Shown here piece after piece: positions 33,922 through 42,464 of a stretch of 64,000 bases of DNA (positions are counted from its first letter, which is position 1; each line of letters starts with the position of its first letter). The stretch spans positions 3,410,001 to 3,474,000 of the forward strand of contig NZ_CP065800.1 of NCBI RefSeq assembly GCF_023206215.1, in the 5' to 3' direction. The translations under genes and the position numbers were made by a program. Origin of the DNA: Butyrivibrio fibrisolvens (GTDB lineage Bacteria; Bacillota; Clostridia; Lachnospirales; Lachnospiraceae). A model generated the notes under the pieces. It had not been told where the DNA came from. It saw nothing but the letters and a program-made list of their open reading frames with translations, and searched no databases.

Positions 33922-35739
33922 TTATTTGCTGATAGGTCTTGTCTGCTCCTTGAGCCAGTCAACTATAGCCTGATCCTTGATAAGAGGTGATACCTTTTCA
34001 AATACAGCCTTGTGATATGCATTAAGAAGATCTATATCATACTGCTGCATATACTGAGTATCTATTGCCTCCAGATCTATAGGTGCATATGTAAGGAAAT
34101 TAAACTTAAGGAACTGACCGTCACTATTCTTAGTACCTTCTACAACTTCAATTATGTTCTCAAGACGGATTCCGTGGCTTCCTTCCTTATAAACACCAGG
34201 CTCATCAGATACTATCATACCCGGAACAAGCTCATATTCCTTCATTCCTTCACGATACTGCCAGCGGATGTTATGAGGACCCTCATGAACATTGAGCATA
34301 TATCCGATTCCATGTCCTGTACCGCACTTGTAGTCTATATCCATAGCCCAAAGGGGTTCTCTTGCAAGGATATCAAGGTTTCTGCCTGTGCATCCCTTAA
34401 GGAACTTGGCATCTGCAAGATGAAGCATAGATATACAAGAGCCTGTATAGTGCTTCTTGATCTCATCAGATATAGGTCCAAGAACCATAGTTCTTGTAAC
34501 ATCTGTTGTACCGCCTTCGTATGTTCCGCCTGAATCTACAAGAAGCATTCCTTCAGGTTTGACTTCTGCATAATCAGTCTCAGTTGCTTCATAATGCATC
34601 ATTGCTGCATTAGCGCCATAAGCACTTATTGTCGGGAATGAAAGCTCTATAAATCCCGGAAGTTCAGCACGCATAGAATCAAGCTTCATAGCAGCACTGT
34701 ACTCTGTCATCGGAATCTTGCCAACATTGGTCTTAACCCAGTACATGAACTCGCAGAGCTTAGCACTATCGCGAAGGTATACTTCACGGATATTTCTGAT
34801 CTCTGTATCATTCTTGATAGCCTTCATGAGCTCAGTAGGATTGTCATTGTATACAAGCTTGTCCTTGCCTGCTGCCTTAATAAGAGTTCTGTAAGTAGAA
34901 TAGTTGATATTATTCTTATCAACAAGTATATTGCCTGTATAATTTCTATTCTTAAGGAAATCTATTACTTCATGATAGCCATGAACAGTAACATCATTAT
35001 CGCTAAGATATTTTCTTACATCATCAGTAAGCTCTTCTTCCTGCACGAACAGATGGAACTCATCCATTGTGATAAAAGCATATGATAAAGCTACAGGATT
35101 GCACTCAACATCATTGCCGCGAAGGTTTGTGAGCCATGTAATATCATCAAGCTTACTAAGGAAATGACTGTCGCACTTGTATGAAGACATCTTGGCACGA
35201 ACATCTGCAAGCTTTTCTTTAAAGCTCTTGCCAAAAAGCTCTTCCCTAAGTTTATAGATCTCATGACATGGAAGAGCCGGACGATCTGTCCATACTTCAT
35301 CAGCAAGGTCTCTTTCATAGGAAAATGTTATATCCAGATCCTCAAGACTCTTTTCAAGAGAAAGTCCTATAGCTGTAGAGATAACACGTCCATCAAAGCC
35401 AAGTACCTGACCCTTCTTAATATTGTCTTTGAGATACTCGGAAAGTGTAGGTACTCCTTCATTGCCCATACGATAAAGAGTTACACCGGTTCCTTCAATC
35501 TCCTTCTCTGCCTGTATAAAATAACGGCCGTCAGTCCAAAGACCTGCCCAGTCACTGCTTACAAGGACTGTTCCGTTAGAGCCTGTAAAGCCTGTAAAAT
35601 ACTCTCTTGCCTTAAAAAAATCTGCTGCATATTCGGAGTTATGAAAATCCGAAGTTGGCATCATGTAGTAGTCTATTCCATACTCCTGCATTTTTGCACG
35701 AAGAAGGGACAGACGATTCTTCACTGCCACATTTTCCAT
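33922..35739 (-). CDS. Xaa-Pro aminopeptidase (aminopeptidase P, M24B)
   Basis: 605 residues, the longer eukaryote-like form of aminopeptidase P, with two N-terminal creatinase-like domains (residues 1-310) before the pita-bread catalytic domain. Metal ligands: DSGGTYEGGTTDVTRT (two Asp), GTGHGIGYMLNVHEGP (His), DEPGVYKEGSHGIRLEN (Glu, Glu). It removes N-terminal residues preceding proline in peptides. No signal peptide, so cytoplasmic. GAAGGATCC precedes ATG 35739. Confidence 0.96.
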   Translation of the reverse strand: MENVAVKNRLSLLRAKMQEYGIDYYMMPTSDFHNSEYAADFFKAREYFTGFTGSNGTVLVSSDWAGLWTDGRYFIQAEKEIEGTGVTLYRMGNEGVPTLSEYLKDNIKKGQVLGFDGRVISTAIGLSLEKSLEDLDITFSYERDLADEVWTDRPALPCHEIYKLREELFGKSFKEKLADVRAKMSSYKCDSHFLSKLDDITWLTNLRGNDVECNPVALSYAFITMDEFHLFVQEEELTDDVRKYLSDNDVTVHGYHEVIDFLKNRNYTGNILVDKNNINYSTYRTLIKAAGKDKLVYNDNPTELMKAIKNDTEIRNIREVYLRDSAKLCEFMYWVKTNVGKIPMTEYSAAMKLDSMRAELPGFIELSFPTISAYGANAAMMHYEATETDYAEVKPEGMLLVDSGGTYEGGTTDVTRTMVLGPISDEIKKHYTGSCISMLHLADAKFLKGCTGRNLDILAREPLWAMDIDYKCGTGHGIGYMLNVHEGPHNIRWQYREGMKEYELVPGMIVSDEPGVYKEGSHGIRLENIIEVVEGTKNSDGQFLKFNFLTYAPIDLEAIDTQYMQQYDIDLLNAYHKAVFEKVSPLIKDQAIVDWLKEQTRPISK

Positions 35740-35824
35740 TTTTTGGATCCTTCTTTCACTATAATTTCAAATGTCATAAGTACCATAGGAACTTATGACA
35801 CTGATCTTTTTATTAAACAATATA

Positions 35825-36484
35825 TTACATATTGTACTTAGCACCGATAAGTGGTGCTACTGCTGATGAGCCAAGACGAGATGCGCCTGCATCTATCATA
35901 GCCTTAGCATCCTCGATAGTTCTGATTCCGCCTGCTGCCTTGATCTTAACATCAGGTCCGATGTTCTGTGCAAAGAGCTTAACATCCTCTACTGTTGCGC
36001 CGGCTGTACCAAAGCCTGTAGAAGTCTTGATGAAATCAGCCTTAACCTCTGTTACGATCTGGCAGAGTTTCTTCTTCTCTTCGTCTGTGAGATAGCATGT
36101 CTCGATGATAACCTTAAGGCAGTGACCTTCTGTAGCCTTACGGATCTCCATGAGTTCCTTCTTGACTTCATCAAAACGGCCATCCTTAACATCACCGATA
36201 TTAACAACTGTATCTATCTCTGTTGCACCAGCCTCGATAGAATCAAGTGCCTCAACAACCTTAGAATGTGTTGTATTGTATCCAAGAGGGAAGCCTATAA
36301 CAGTACATACTGTAAGCTTATCTCCATACTTCTCATGGACTCTCTTAATAAATGACTGTGGAATACATACAGAAGCTGTTCCGTATTTTACAGCTTCATC
36401 GCAAAGTGCTACGATATCATCCCAGGTTGCAAAAGCCTTTAAAAGAGTGTGATCAATGTATCCAAGTATCTCCTTATCTTCCAT
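35825..36484 (-). CDS. deoC: Deoxyribose-phosphate aldolase
   Basis: Cleaves 2-deoxyribose 5-phosphate to glyceraldehyde 3-phosphate and acetaldehyde in deoxynucleoside catabolism. 219 residues; IDHTLLKAFAT start, Schiff-base Lys in DFIKTSTGFGTAGA, second active-site Lys in VKIKAAGGIRT, and VCTVIGFPLG. The frame opens at a TTG at 36499, but that codon overlaps the GGAGG; ATG 36484 is 8 bases downstream of the site. No other deo genes nearby. Confidence 0.97.
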   Translation of the reverse strand: MEDKEILGYIDHTLLKAFATWDDIVALCDEAVKYGTASVCIPQSFIKRVHEKYGDKLTVCTVIGFPLGYNTTHSKVVEALDSIEAGATEIDTVVNIGDVKDGRFDEVKKELMEIRKATEGHCLKVIIETCYLTDEEKKKLCQIVTEVKADFIKTSTGFGTAGATVEDVKLFAQNIGPDVKIKAAGGIRTIEDAKAMIDAGASRLGSSAVAPLIGAKYNM

Positions 36485-37025
36485 GTTCAATACCTCCAAA
36501 AATAAATAAGTAAGATAAAATCTTTCACAAAAAAATTATCTCCATTAACCATAAGATTATATCACATAGGCTAAATAATAGCATCACTTTGCTATTTTAT
36601 ATCGAAACAAGTTTTTGGATATTTTTTCTAAAAAGTTCCTAAACTTGCATAAAAATACGTATTTTTGTGGTAAAATATAAGTGTTCTATTTTATATGAAT
36701 TGCTTTTTCTTGTTATGCAATTCATTTTTTACAGATGTATGACTTCTTGAACGTAAATTACAGAAACACGCATTTACTGCGTGTTTCGTGATTCAATGAA
36801 TCTGTTGGCAATAGAGCCTTCACCGAAGGTGAACTCAACCTGCTCTATTGCTGCATTTTTGAATCTTTGATTCAAAAATGTGTGCGATTTTAGAATTGAA
36901 TACAACCACATCTGCATCAATTATTTTCAAATTTTTCCATCAACTGATGCATAGCTCAGAAGATAATTTTGATCTATACATCATCATATTCGAGAGAATA
37001 TTCAAAAGGCAAGGAGGACGGCTTA
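36485..37025. other. Intergenic region with three consecutive hairpins before citrate synthase
   Basis: 541 bases between divergent deoC and the citrate synthase gene. Contains hairpins GAAACACGCA/TGCGTGTTTC (36763-36787), GCAATAGAGC/GCTCTATTGC with an inner TTCACC/GGTGAA helix (36808-36851) and the perfect 12-bp CATTTTTGAATC/GATTCAAAAATG (36854-36880). They may form a structured leader for citrate synthase. No ORF is convincing. Confidence 0.7.
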
Positions 37026-38399
37026 TTGACTGAAGAAAGAAACGTATATTCAATTGTAACCCCACAGATCGAACAACTGGCACAACTATGCCATAAATCC
37101 GACATTATCGATTCCGAGCTTTATACTCGTTTTGATGTAAAAAGAGGTCTTCGTGATCTTAACGGTAAAGGTGTACTTACAGGTCTCACCCACATCTCCA
37201 AGATCACCGCTACCAAAGAGGTCAACGGTCAGACACTTCCTGAAGACGGTGAGCTGTATTATCGCGGAATAAATGTTAAAGAGCTCATCAAAGGCAGCAC
37301 TACAGAAAACCGCTTTGCATTTGAAGAAGTTGCATATCTTCTTTTGTTCGGACAATTGCCCAACAAAAAGGAACTTGAAGAATTCAAGGAAGCGCTCTTT
37401 TTCTACAGAAGTCTTCCTACCGGTTTCGTGCGCGATATTATCATGAAAGCTCCCAGTAAAGACATGATGAACACACTCTCAAGATCTGTCCTTACTCTGT
37501 ATTCGTATGATGATAATCCGGATGACACCTCTCTTCCGAATGTACTAAGACAATGCATGTCTCTTATAGCTCTTTTTCCTGAGCTTGCAATATACGGATA
37601 TCAGGCTTACAACCATTATCATGAAGGCAATTCTCTGTTCATACATCCGCCAAGGACTGATCTGTCTACAGCAGAGAATATCCTGTATCTGCTGCGCCCT
37701 GACAGTCAGTACACAGAGCTTGAAGCAAAGATTCTGGATATCTGCCTCATACTTCACATGGAGCACGGCGGAGGTAACAACTCAAGTTTTACTACGCACC
37801 TACTCTCATCTTCACTTACAGATACCTATTCCGTCATGGCTGCTGCCATCGGTTCTTTAAAAGGTCCCAGACACGGCGGTGCCAACATCAAGGTAGTTAG
37901 GATGTTTGAAGATATGGAAAACAGTCTTAGTGACTGGACAGATGATGATCAGGTACGAGAATATCTCGAGAAACTCCTTGCCGGTGAAGCCTTTGACAAA
38001 GCAGGTCTTATCTATGGTGTAGGCCATGCTGTCTATTCAAAGTCTGATCCAAGAGCTCAGATATTCAAGGGATTCGTAGAACAGATGGCCCATGAAAAGG
38101 GATTCGATAAAGAGTATGCACTTTACGACAAGGTTGCAACTCTTGCTCCTAAGATCATTGCTGAAAAGAGAAAGATGTATAAGGGTGTCAGCGTCAATGT
38201 CGATTTCTATTCAGGATTTGTATATAAGATGCTGGGTCTGCCTCTTGAACTGTACACTCCTATCTTTGCAATGGCTCGTATCGTCGGCTGGAGCGCACAC
38301 CGTATGGAAGAGCTCGCCAATAACGGCAAGATCATCCGTCCCGCATATAAGGCAATCGGTCCTGATATGCCATATATACCTATAAATAAGCGCGTATAA
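37026..38399 (+). CDS. Citrate synthase
   Basis: Condenses oxaloacetate and acetyl-CoA. About 457 residues. Catalytic His and Asp in MEHGGGNNSSFTTH, GPRHGGANIK and SVNVDFYSGFVYKMLG. The frame runs back to a TTG at 36969, but AAGGAGG at 37011-37017 is 8 bases before TTG 37026, giving MTEERNVYS..., which I prefer. It probably feeds the partial TCA branch toward 2-oxoglutarate and glutamate. No aconitase or isocitrate dehydrogenase gene is nearby. A structured leader precedes it. Confidence 0.94.
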   Translation: MTEERNVYSIVTPQIEQLAQLCHKSDIIDSELYTRFDVKRGLRDLNGKGVLTGLTHISKITATKEVNGQTLPEDGELYYRGINVKELIKGSTTENRFAFEEVAYLLLFGQLPNKKELEEFKEALFFYRSLPTGFVRDIIMKAPSKDMMNTLSRSVLTLYSYDDNPDDTSLPNVLRQCMSLIALFPELAIYGYQAYNHYHEGNSLFIHPPRTDLSTAENILYLLRPDSQYTELEAKILDICLILHMEHGGGNNSSFTTHLLSSSLTDTYSVMAAAIGSLKGPRHGGANIKVVRMFEDMENSLSDWTDDDQVREYLEKLLAGEAFDKAGLIYGVGHAVYSKSDPRAQIFKGFVEQMAHEKGFDKEYALYDKVATLAPKIIAEKRKMYKGVSVNVDFYSGFVYKMLGLPLELYTPIFAMARIVGWSAHRMEELANNGKIIRPAYKAIGPDMPYIPINKRV

Positions 38400-38457
38400 A
38401 AATATACAGCTTTACACAGCCGCGCGGTGAACTCTACATTTTTTATGAGCTATCACG

Positions 38458-38511
38458 CTAGTGTGCTGGCTCATTCATATTTGATCAAATATGAACGAGT
38501 CAGTACACTAG
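38458..38511 (+). other. 54-nt near-perfect palindrome after citrate synthase
   Basis: Two 27-base arms (CTAGTGTGCTGGCTC... and ...GAGTCAGTACACTAG) with no loop beyond the turn and three non-Watson-Crick pairs, two of them G-U. Lies between the stop codon and the terminator. Confidence 0.85.
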
Positions 38512-38530
38512 ATATGAAACTTAAGACAAA

Positions 38531-38576
38531 TAAAAAAGCCGTTCTTTTATATTCAAATAAGAGACCGGCTTTTTTA
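38531..38576. terminator. Bidirectional terminator between citrate synthase and thrC
   Basis: AAAAAGCCG...CGGCTTTTT stem with an inner TCTTTTAT/ATAAGAGA helix; A and T runs on both sides serve the convergent genes. Confidence 0.8.
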
Positions 38577-38654
38577 ATTATGCAAATATCAAAAGATTAT
38601 TGAATTTATGGATTATTGCCCAATAAAACTTATGTTTTGGGCCTTATACAGTTA

Positions 38655-40142
38655 TCACATATTAAGGAAGTTCTTTACTGCCTTTTCCATATCAGGAACT
38701 TCTACAACTGTATTGTGACGAACAGGTGCGTTTCTGATAGAAGATACTGCTTCAGGAATCTCAAGTCCTGCTTTTGCTGCAAGCTGATCAGCAAGTTTGA
38801 AATCGTCATCATCTTCTGCCTTATCGATAGCTCCAAGGACAGCTCTTGTAAACTTGAAAGGACTTGCAGTAGAAGCTATAACTGTGACTGTGTTATCATT
38901 TGTTTCTTTTTTATACTGATCATATACATGGCTTGCAACTGCTGTATGTGTATCGATCACATAGCCTGTAGCATTATAAAGGCTTGATATAGCATCTTTG
39001 GTCTCATCCTCTGTAGCAAATCCGCCGTAAAAATCTGAGAGCTTTGCTTTCATTTCGTCTGTGATCTCATACTTGCCTGTAGTAGCAAGATTGTTCATAT
39101 ATGCTGCATCAGCGCCTGAGTCATTACCTGCGATATGGTAGATAAGTCTCTCAAGGTTTGAAGAGATGAGGATATCCATTGAAGGTGAGCTTGTAAGTAC
39201 GAAGTCTCTGTTTCTATCATAGCTTCCTGTCTGGAAGAAATCATACAATACCTTGTTAGAGTTACTAGCGCAGATAAGCTTGGCAATCGGAAGTCCCATC
39301 TTCTTAGCATAATATGCAGCAAGGATATTACCAAAGTTGCCAGTAGGAACTACTACATTGATAGGATCGCCGTCTTTGATACTGCCATCTTTAAGAAGTC
39401 TTGTATATGCATATACATAGTATACGATCTGAGGAACAAGACGTCCGATGTTGATAGAGTTAGCTGATGAGAACTGGTATCCGGCTTCATCCATCTTAGC
39501 TGCAAGCTCATTATCAGTAAAGAGCTTCTTAACTCCCGTCTGAGCATCGTCGAAGTTACCTTCAATACCAACTACGCATGTATTAGCACCTTCCTGAGTC
39601 ACCATCTGCTTCTCCTGGATAGGGGATACTCCATGCTTGGGATAGAATACGATGATCCTGGTACCCGGAACATCTGCAAAGCCTGCAAGTGCCGCCTTAC
39701 CTGTATCACCACTTGTAGCAGTCAGGATTACGATCTCATTCTTAACATTGTTCTTCTTGGCAGCCGTTGTCATAAGGTATGGAAGGATGGAAAGAGCCAT
39801 ATCCTTAAATGCAATAGTACGTCCATGGTAGAGCTCGAGGTAATATGCTCCGCCTGCCTGTGTCAAAGGTGCAATCTCTTTAGTATCAAATTTGGAATCA
39901 TAAGCATGTTCAATGCAATACTTAAGTTCTTCTTCGGTATAGTCAGTGAGCATCAGCTTCATAACTTCATAAGCAGTCTGCTGATAATTCATCTGTGAGA
40001 TTTCTTTAAGTGTCTTATCAAGATGCGGAATATGATCCGGAACAAAAAGTCCCCCATCCGGTGCAAGGCCGCGAAGCACAGCTTCTGATGCCTTTACTTT
40101 AAGATCCGCCCCTCTTGTACTTGAATAAATTACATCTGCCAT
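38655..40142 (-). CDS. thrC: Threonine synthase
   Basis: PLP enzyme converting O-phosphohomoserine to threonine. 495 residues, the long form. The PLP lysine is in HGRTIAFKDMALSILP near residue 111; TATSGDTGKAALAGF and VVPTGNFGNILAAYYAKKMG bind the cofactor phosphate and substrate. AGGAGG precedes ATG 40142. Standalone; hom and thrB are not in the window. Confidence 0.97.
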   Translation of the reverse strand: MADVIYSSTRGADLKVKASEAVLRGLAPDGGLFVPDHIPHLDKTLKEISQMNYQQTAYEVMKLMLTDYTEEELKYCIEHAYDSKFDTKEIAPLTQAGGAYYLELYHGRTIAFKDMALSILPYLMTTAAKKNNVKNEIVILTATSGDTGKAALAGFADVPGTRIIVFYPKHGVSPIQEKQMVTQEGANTCVVGIEGNFDDAQTGVKKLFTDNELAAKMDEAGYQFSSANSINIGRLVPQIVYYVYAYTRLLKDGSIKDGDPINVVVPTGNFGNILAAYYAKKMGLPIAKLICASNSNKVLYDFFQTGSYDRNRDFVLTSSPSMDILISSNLERLIYHIAGNDSGADAAYMNNLATTGKYEITDEMKAKLSDFYGGFATEDETKDAISSLYNATGYVIDTHTAVASHVYDQYKKETNDNTVTVIASTASPFKFTRAVLGAIDKAEDDDDFKLADQLAAKAGLEIPEAVSSIRNAPVRHNTVVEVPDMEKAVKNFLNM

Positions 40143-40291
40143 GGATATTGCCTCCTGTACATGGTAAAATATAGATAACTAAACTTTAATGCACATTGTA
40201 CCATACATTACTCAAGTTAGGGAACAAGCAATTCAAACAAATAATGTATATTTATACATCAATATTCATTATTTTTCACTAAGAGAGCAAC

Positions 40292-40386
40292 GTTTGAAAG
40301 TGTTTCACTTTCAAACCCAAATTGATGTCGCGAGCTCCACCAATTTGAACCATTAGTCACTCGTTTCACTCGCGACATGAGGTTAA
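40292..40386 (+). repeat. 95-bp palindromic repeat, tandem copy C1
   Basis: Begins GTTTGAAAGTGTTTCACTTT (11-bp hairpin), continues CAAATTGATG/CACCAATTTG and GTCGCGAG...CTCGCGAC arms, and ends CATGAGGTTAA. Immediately followed by copy C2 of exactly the same length. Confidence 0.93.
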
Positions 40387-40481
40387 GTTTGAAAGTGTTT
40401 CACTTTCAAACCCAAATTGGTGCCGCGAGCTCCACCAATTTGAACCATTAGCCACTCGCTTTGCTCGCGACATGAGGTTAA
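40387..40481 (+). repeat. 95-bp palindromic repeat, tandem copy C2
   Basis: Same unit as C1 with a few substitutions (GTGCCGCG for ATGTCGCG, GCCACTCGCTTTG for GTCACTCGTTTCA). Its final ATGAGGTTAA runs into the start region of the AP2-like gene. Confidence 0.93.
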
Positions 40482-40489
40482 AGTTGAGT

Positions 40490-41301
40490 ATGGAGAATCT
40501 GACCACTCTATCCGGCGTACAAACCGCCGTTTACAAGGACGGATCCACCTATTACAGAGCTTCAATCACTCACAAGGGCAAGCACATTGCCCTTGGTTCT
40601 TATGACAATCCCATGATGGCACACGCAGCATATCTTGAAGCAAGGGGCATTATCGAGAACTCTGCCTGGGAGCTCAAAGACTGGAAAAAAGATTATGCGC
40701 TTTCTTTCCAGAAATGCGTAATACTTGTCAATTTCAGAGATCAGGGAGTATATATAGGAACACCTATATTATTAAAAAAGATTTTTTCCTATACTATCTG
40801 TCATATAATGACATTCTGACATTCGATATTGATGATCTGTTCTACTATTCTTCGCACTCTATAATGCGAAGAGGATCACATCTGTTCGTAGCTGACTACG
40901 GCAGCCAGATCAGCATATATTCAAGGTATGGTATCCCTCCATACGCAGTGGCAGGGCGCGACTATAGATTCATCAACTCAGATTCCACAGATCTTAGATA
41001 CCAGAATATAGAGATCATCAACAGATACCGGGGCGTACGTATGTACACTGAGAAGGGTTTTCAGCGTTACAAAGCTGTGATCCATATCAGAAGTTCCTAC
41101 GTTATAGGCCATTACAACACGGAATACGAAGCAGCGATTGCCTATAATAAAGCCGCTGATATCCTTCTTAAAAAAGGTGTTAAGAAAAAATATGAACTAA
41201 ACTATATTGAAGATTTAAGTTCCAAGGACTATGCTGATATCTATACGCGTGTTAAAATATCAAAGCGTATACAAAATTATAACGAAATGGAAGTCAGGTA
41301 A
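40490..41301 (+). CDS. AP2-like DNA-binding protein requiring a -1 frameshift
   Basis: Two overlapping frames give one protein of about 270 residues. The first contains an AP2/ERF-like repeat (VYKDGSTYYRASITHKGKHIALGSY, near residue 15) and runs to 40819; the second, in the -1 frame, carries GRDYRFINSDSTDLRYQNIEIIN, as in AP2/HNH proteins, and a second AP2-like repeat (RGVRMYTEKGFQRYKAVIHI, then IGHYNTEYEAAIAYNKAA). They join at TTA AAA AAG (40772-40780), an A-AAA-AAG slippery heptamer. A missing A in this homopolymer would give the same picture. No HNH catalytic His/Asn pair is obvious. ATG 40490, TTG 40484 or ATG 40472 could be the start. One base separates it from apbE. Confidence 0.65.
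40774..40780 (+). promoter_or_regulatory. Possible -1 ribosomal frameshift site
   Basis: A AAA AAG in the zero frame as xxA-AAA-AAG, exactly where the reading frame must move by -1. An AGGA lies 14 bases upstream (40756-40759) and an ATATAGG/CCTATAT hairpin just before the site; a downstream stem TCTTCGCA/TGCGAAGA (40850-40874) is rather distant for a stimulator. Confidence 0.45.
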
Positions 41302-41302
41302 T

Positions 41303-42364
41303 ATGTCAAATAACACAAACACTTCTAAGAGGGACCGCAAGCAGCGTTTCTTTGCTATTATCGCAATGATCATCATAGTAGCAATGCTTGCTTCTCTCCT
41401 TCTTGCAGGTCTGACAGGATGCGGCTATCAAGCCGCGTCCTCTTCGGACTATGTCGATAGGACTTCGTTTTATTTTGATACAGTCATAAATGTACGCATC
41501 TATGATAAGCAGGACGAAAGCATTCTCGACGGATGCATGGAACTTGCAGCATACTATGACAACCTTCTTTCGGCATCAAAAGAAGATTCTGATATATGGA
41601 AGATCAATAATTCTGCGGGCGCACCTGTCAAGGTCAGTCCCGAAACCATCTCCCTTCTTGATACAGCTTTATATTATGCCAAACTTACAGATGGGGCTTT
41701 TAACCCGGCTCTTTATAGTGTTATCTCATTGTGGGATTTTACATCTGATGATGAAAAAGATCACGTAGTACCAGGCGATGCAGACATTCAGAAAGCTTTA
41801 GAACACACTGATTATAATACTATCGTTGTCGATAAGGATAACTCTATCGTAACGCTTACAGATCCTGATGTTAAGATAGAACTAGGCGCTATTGCCAAAG
41901 GCTTTATAGCTGATAAGTTAAAAGAATATCTGGTTCAACAAGGAGTGCGATCTGCCATTATAAATCTAGGTGGCAATGCTCTTCTTGTTGGTTCAAAGCC
42001 CGATAACACCTCTTTTACAGTAGGAGTAGAAAAGCCTTTTGGTAATGCAGGCGACTACGTGACTACAGTATCTACTGTAGATAAATCTGTTGTTACTTCA
42101 GGCGTCTATGAACGCTACTTCAAAATAGACGATACTATCTATCACCATATATTAGACCCCAAAACCGGCTATCCTGTTAATAATGGCCTTTACAGCGTCA
42201 CAATACTATCAAGCAATTCGGTAGACGGTGACGCTCTCTCTACAGCCTGCTTCGTACTGGGCCCTTCAAAGGGCATGGAACTAATAGAATCGTTAGACAG
42301 CGTAGAAGCAGCCTTTGTATACAGCGACTATTCTATAACCTACAGCTCCGGATTAACTAAATGA
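41303..42364 (+). CDS. apbE: FAD:protein FMN transferase (lipoprotein)
   Basis: ApbE flavin transferase: covalently attaches FMN from FAD to Thr/Ser of target proteins such as RnfG and RnfD. About 353 residues with an N-terminal membrane segment and lipobox LTGC, so it acts outside the membrane where RnfG is exposed. Motifs: TSFYFDTVINVRIYD, ELGAIAKGFIADKLKEYL, NLGGNALLVGSKP and DGDALSTACFVLG (Mg-binding Asp). ATG 41303 follows the AP2-like stop codon by one base, so translation may be coupled. The rnf operon whose products it should flavinylate lies 1.4 kb away, convergent. Confidence 0.95.
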   Translation: MSNNTNTSKRDRKQRFFAIIAMIIIVAMLASLLLAGLTGCGYQAASSSDYVDRTSFYFDTVINVRIYDKQDESILDGCMELAAYYDNLLSASKEDSDIWKINNSAGAPVKVSPETISLLDTALYYAKLTDGAFNPALYSVISLWDFTSDDEKDHVVPGDADIQKALEHTDYNTIVVDKDNSIVTLTDPDVKIELGAIAKGFIADKLKEYLVQQGVRSAIINLGGNALLVGSKPDNTSFTVGVEKPFGNAGDYVTTVSTVDKSVVTSGVYERYFKIDDTIYHHILDPKTGYPVNNGLYSVTILSSNSVDGDALSTACFVLGPSKGMELIESLDSVEAAFVYSDYSITYSSGLTK

Positions 42365-42464
42365 AATCAAGCGAAATTGCATAGCTTTCAATATAGTGAT
42401 AATATGTTTATATAAGCGTTAATATATGCTCGTTACAACGACTATTCTCCGCCGGAGGATTACG

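Noticed and set aside
40714..40830. Independent second gene starting at 40714
   Set aside because: Its first 20 codons overlap the coding part of the first frame and have no ribosome binding site; homologous sequence starts only at the slippery site.
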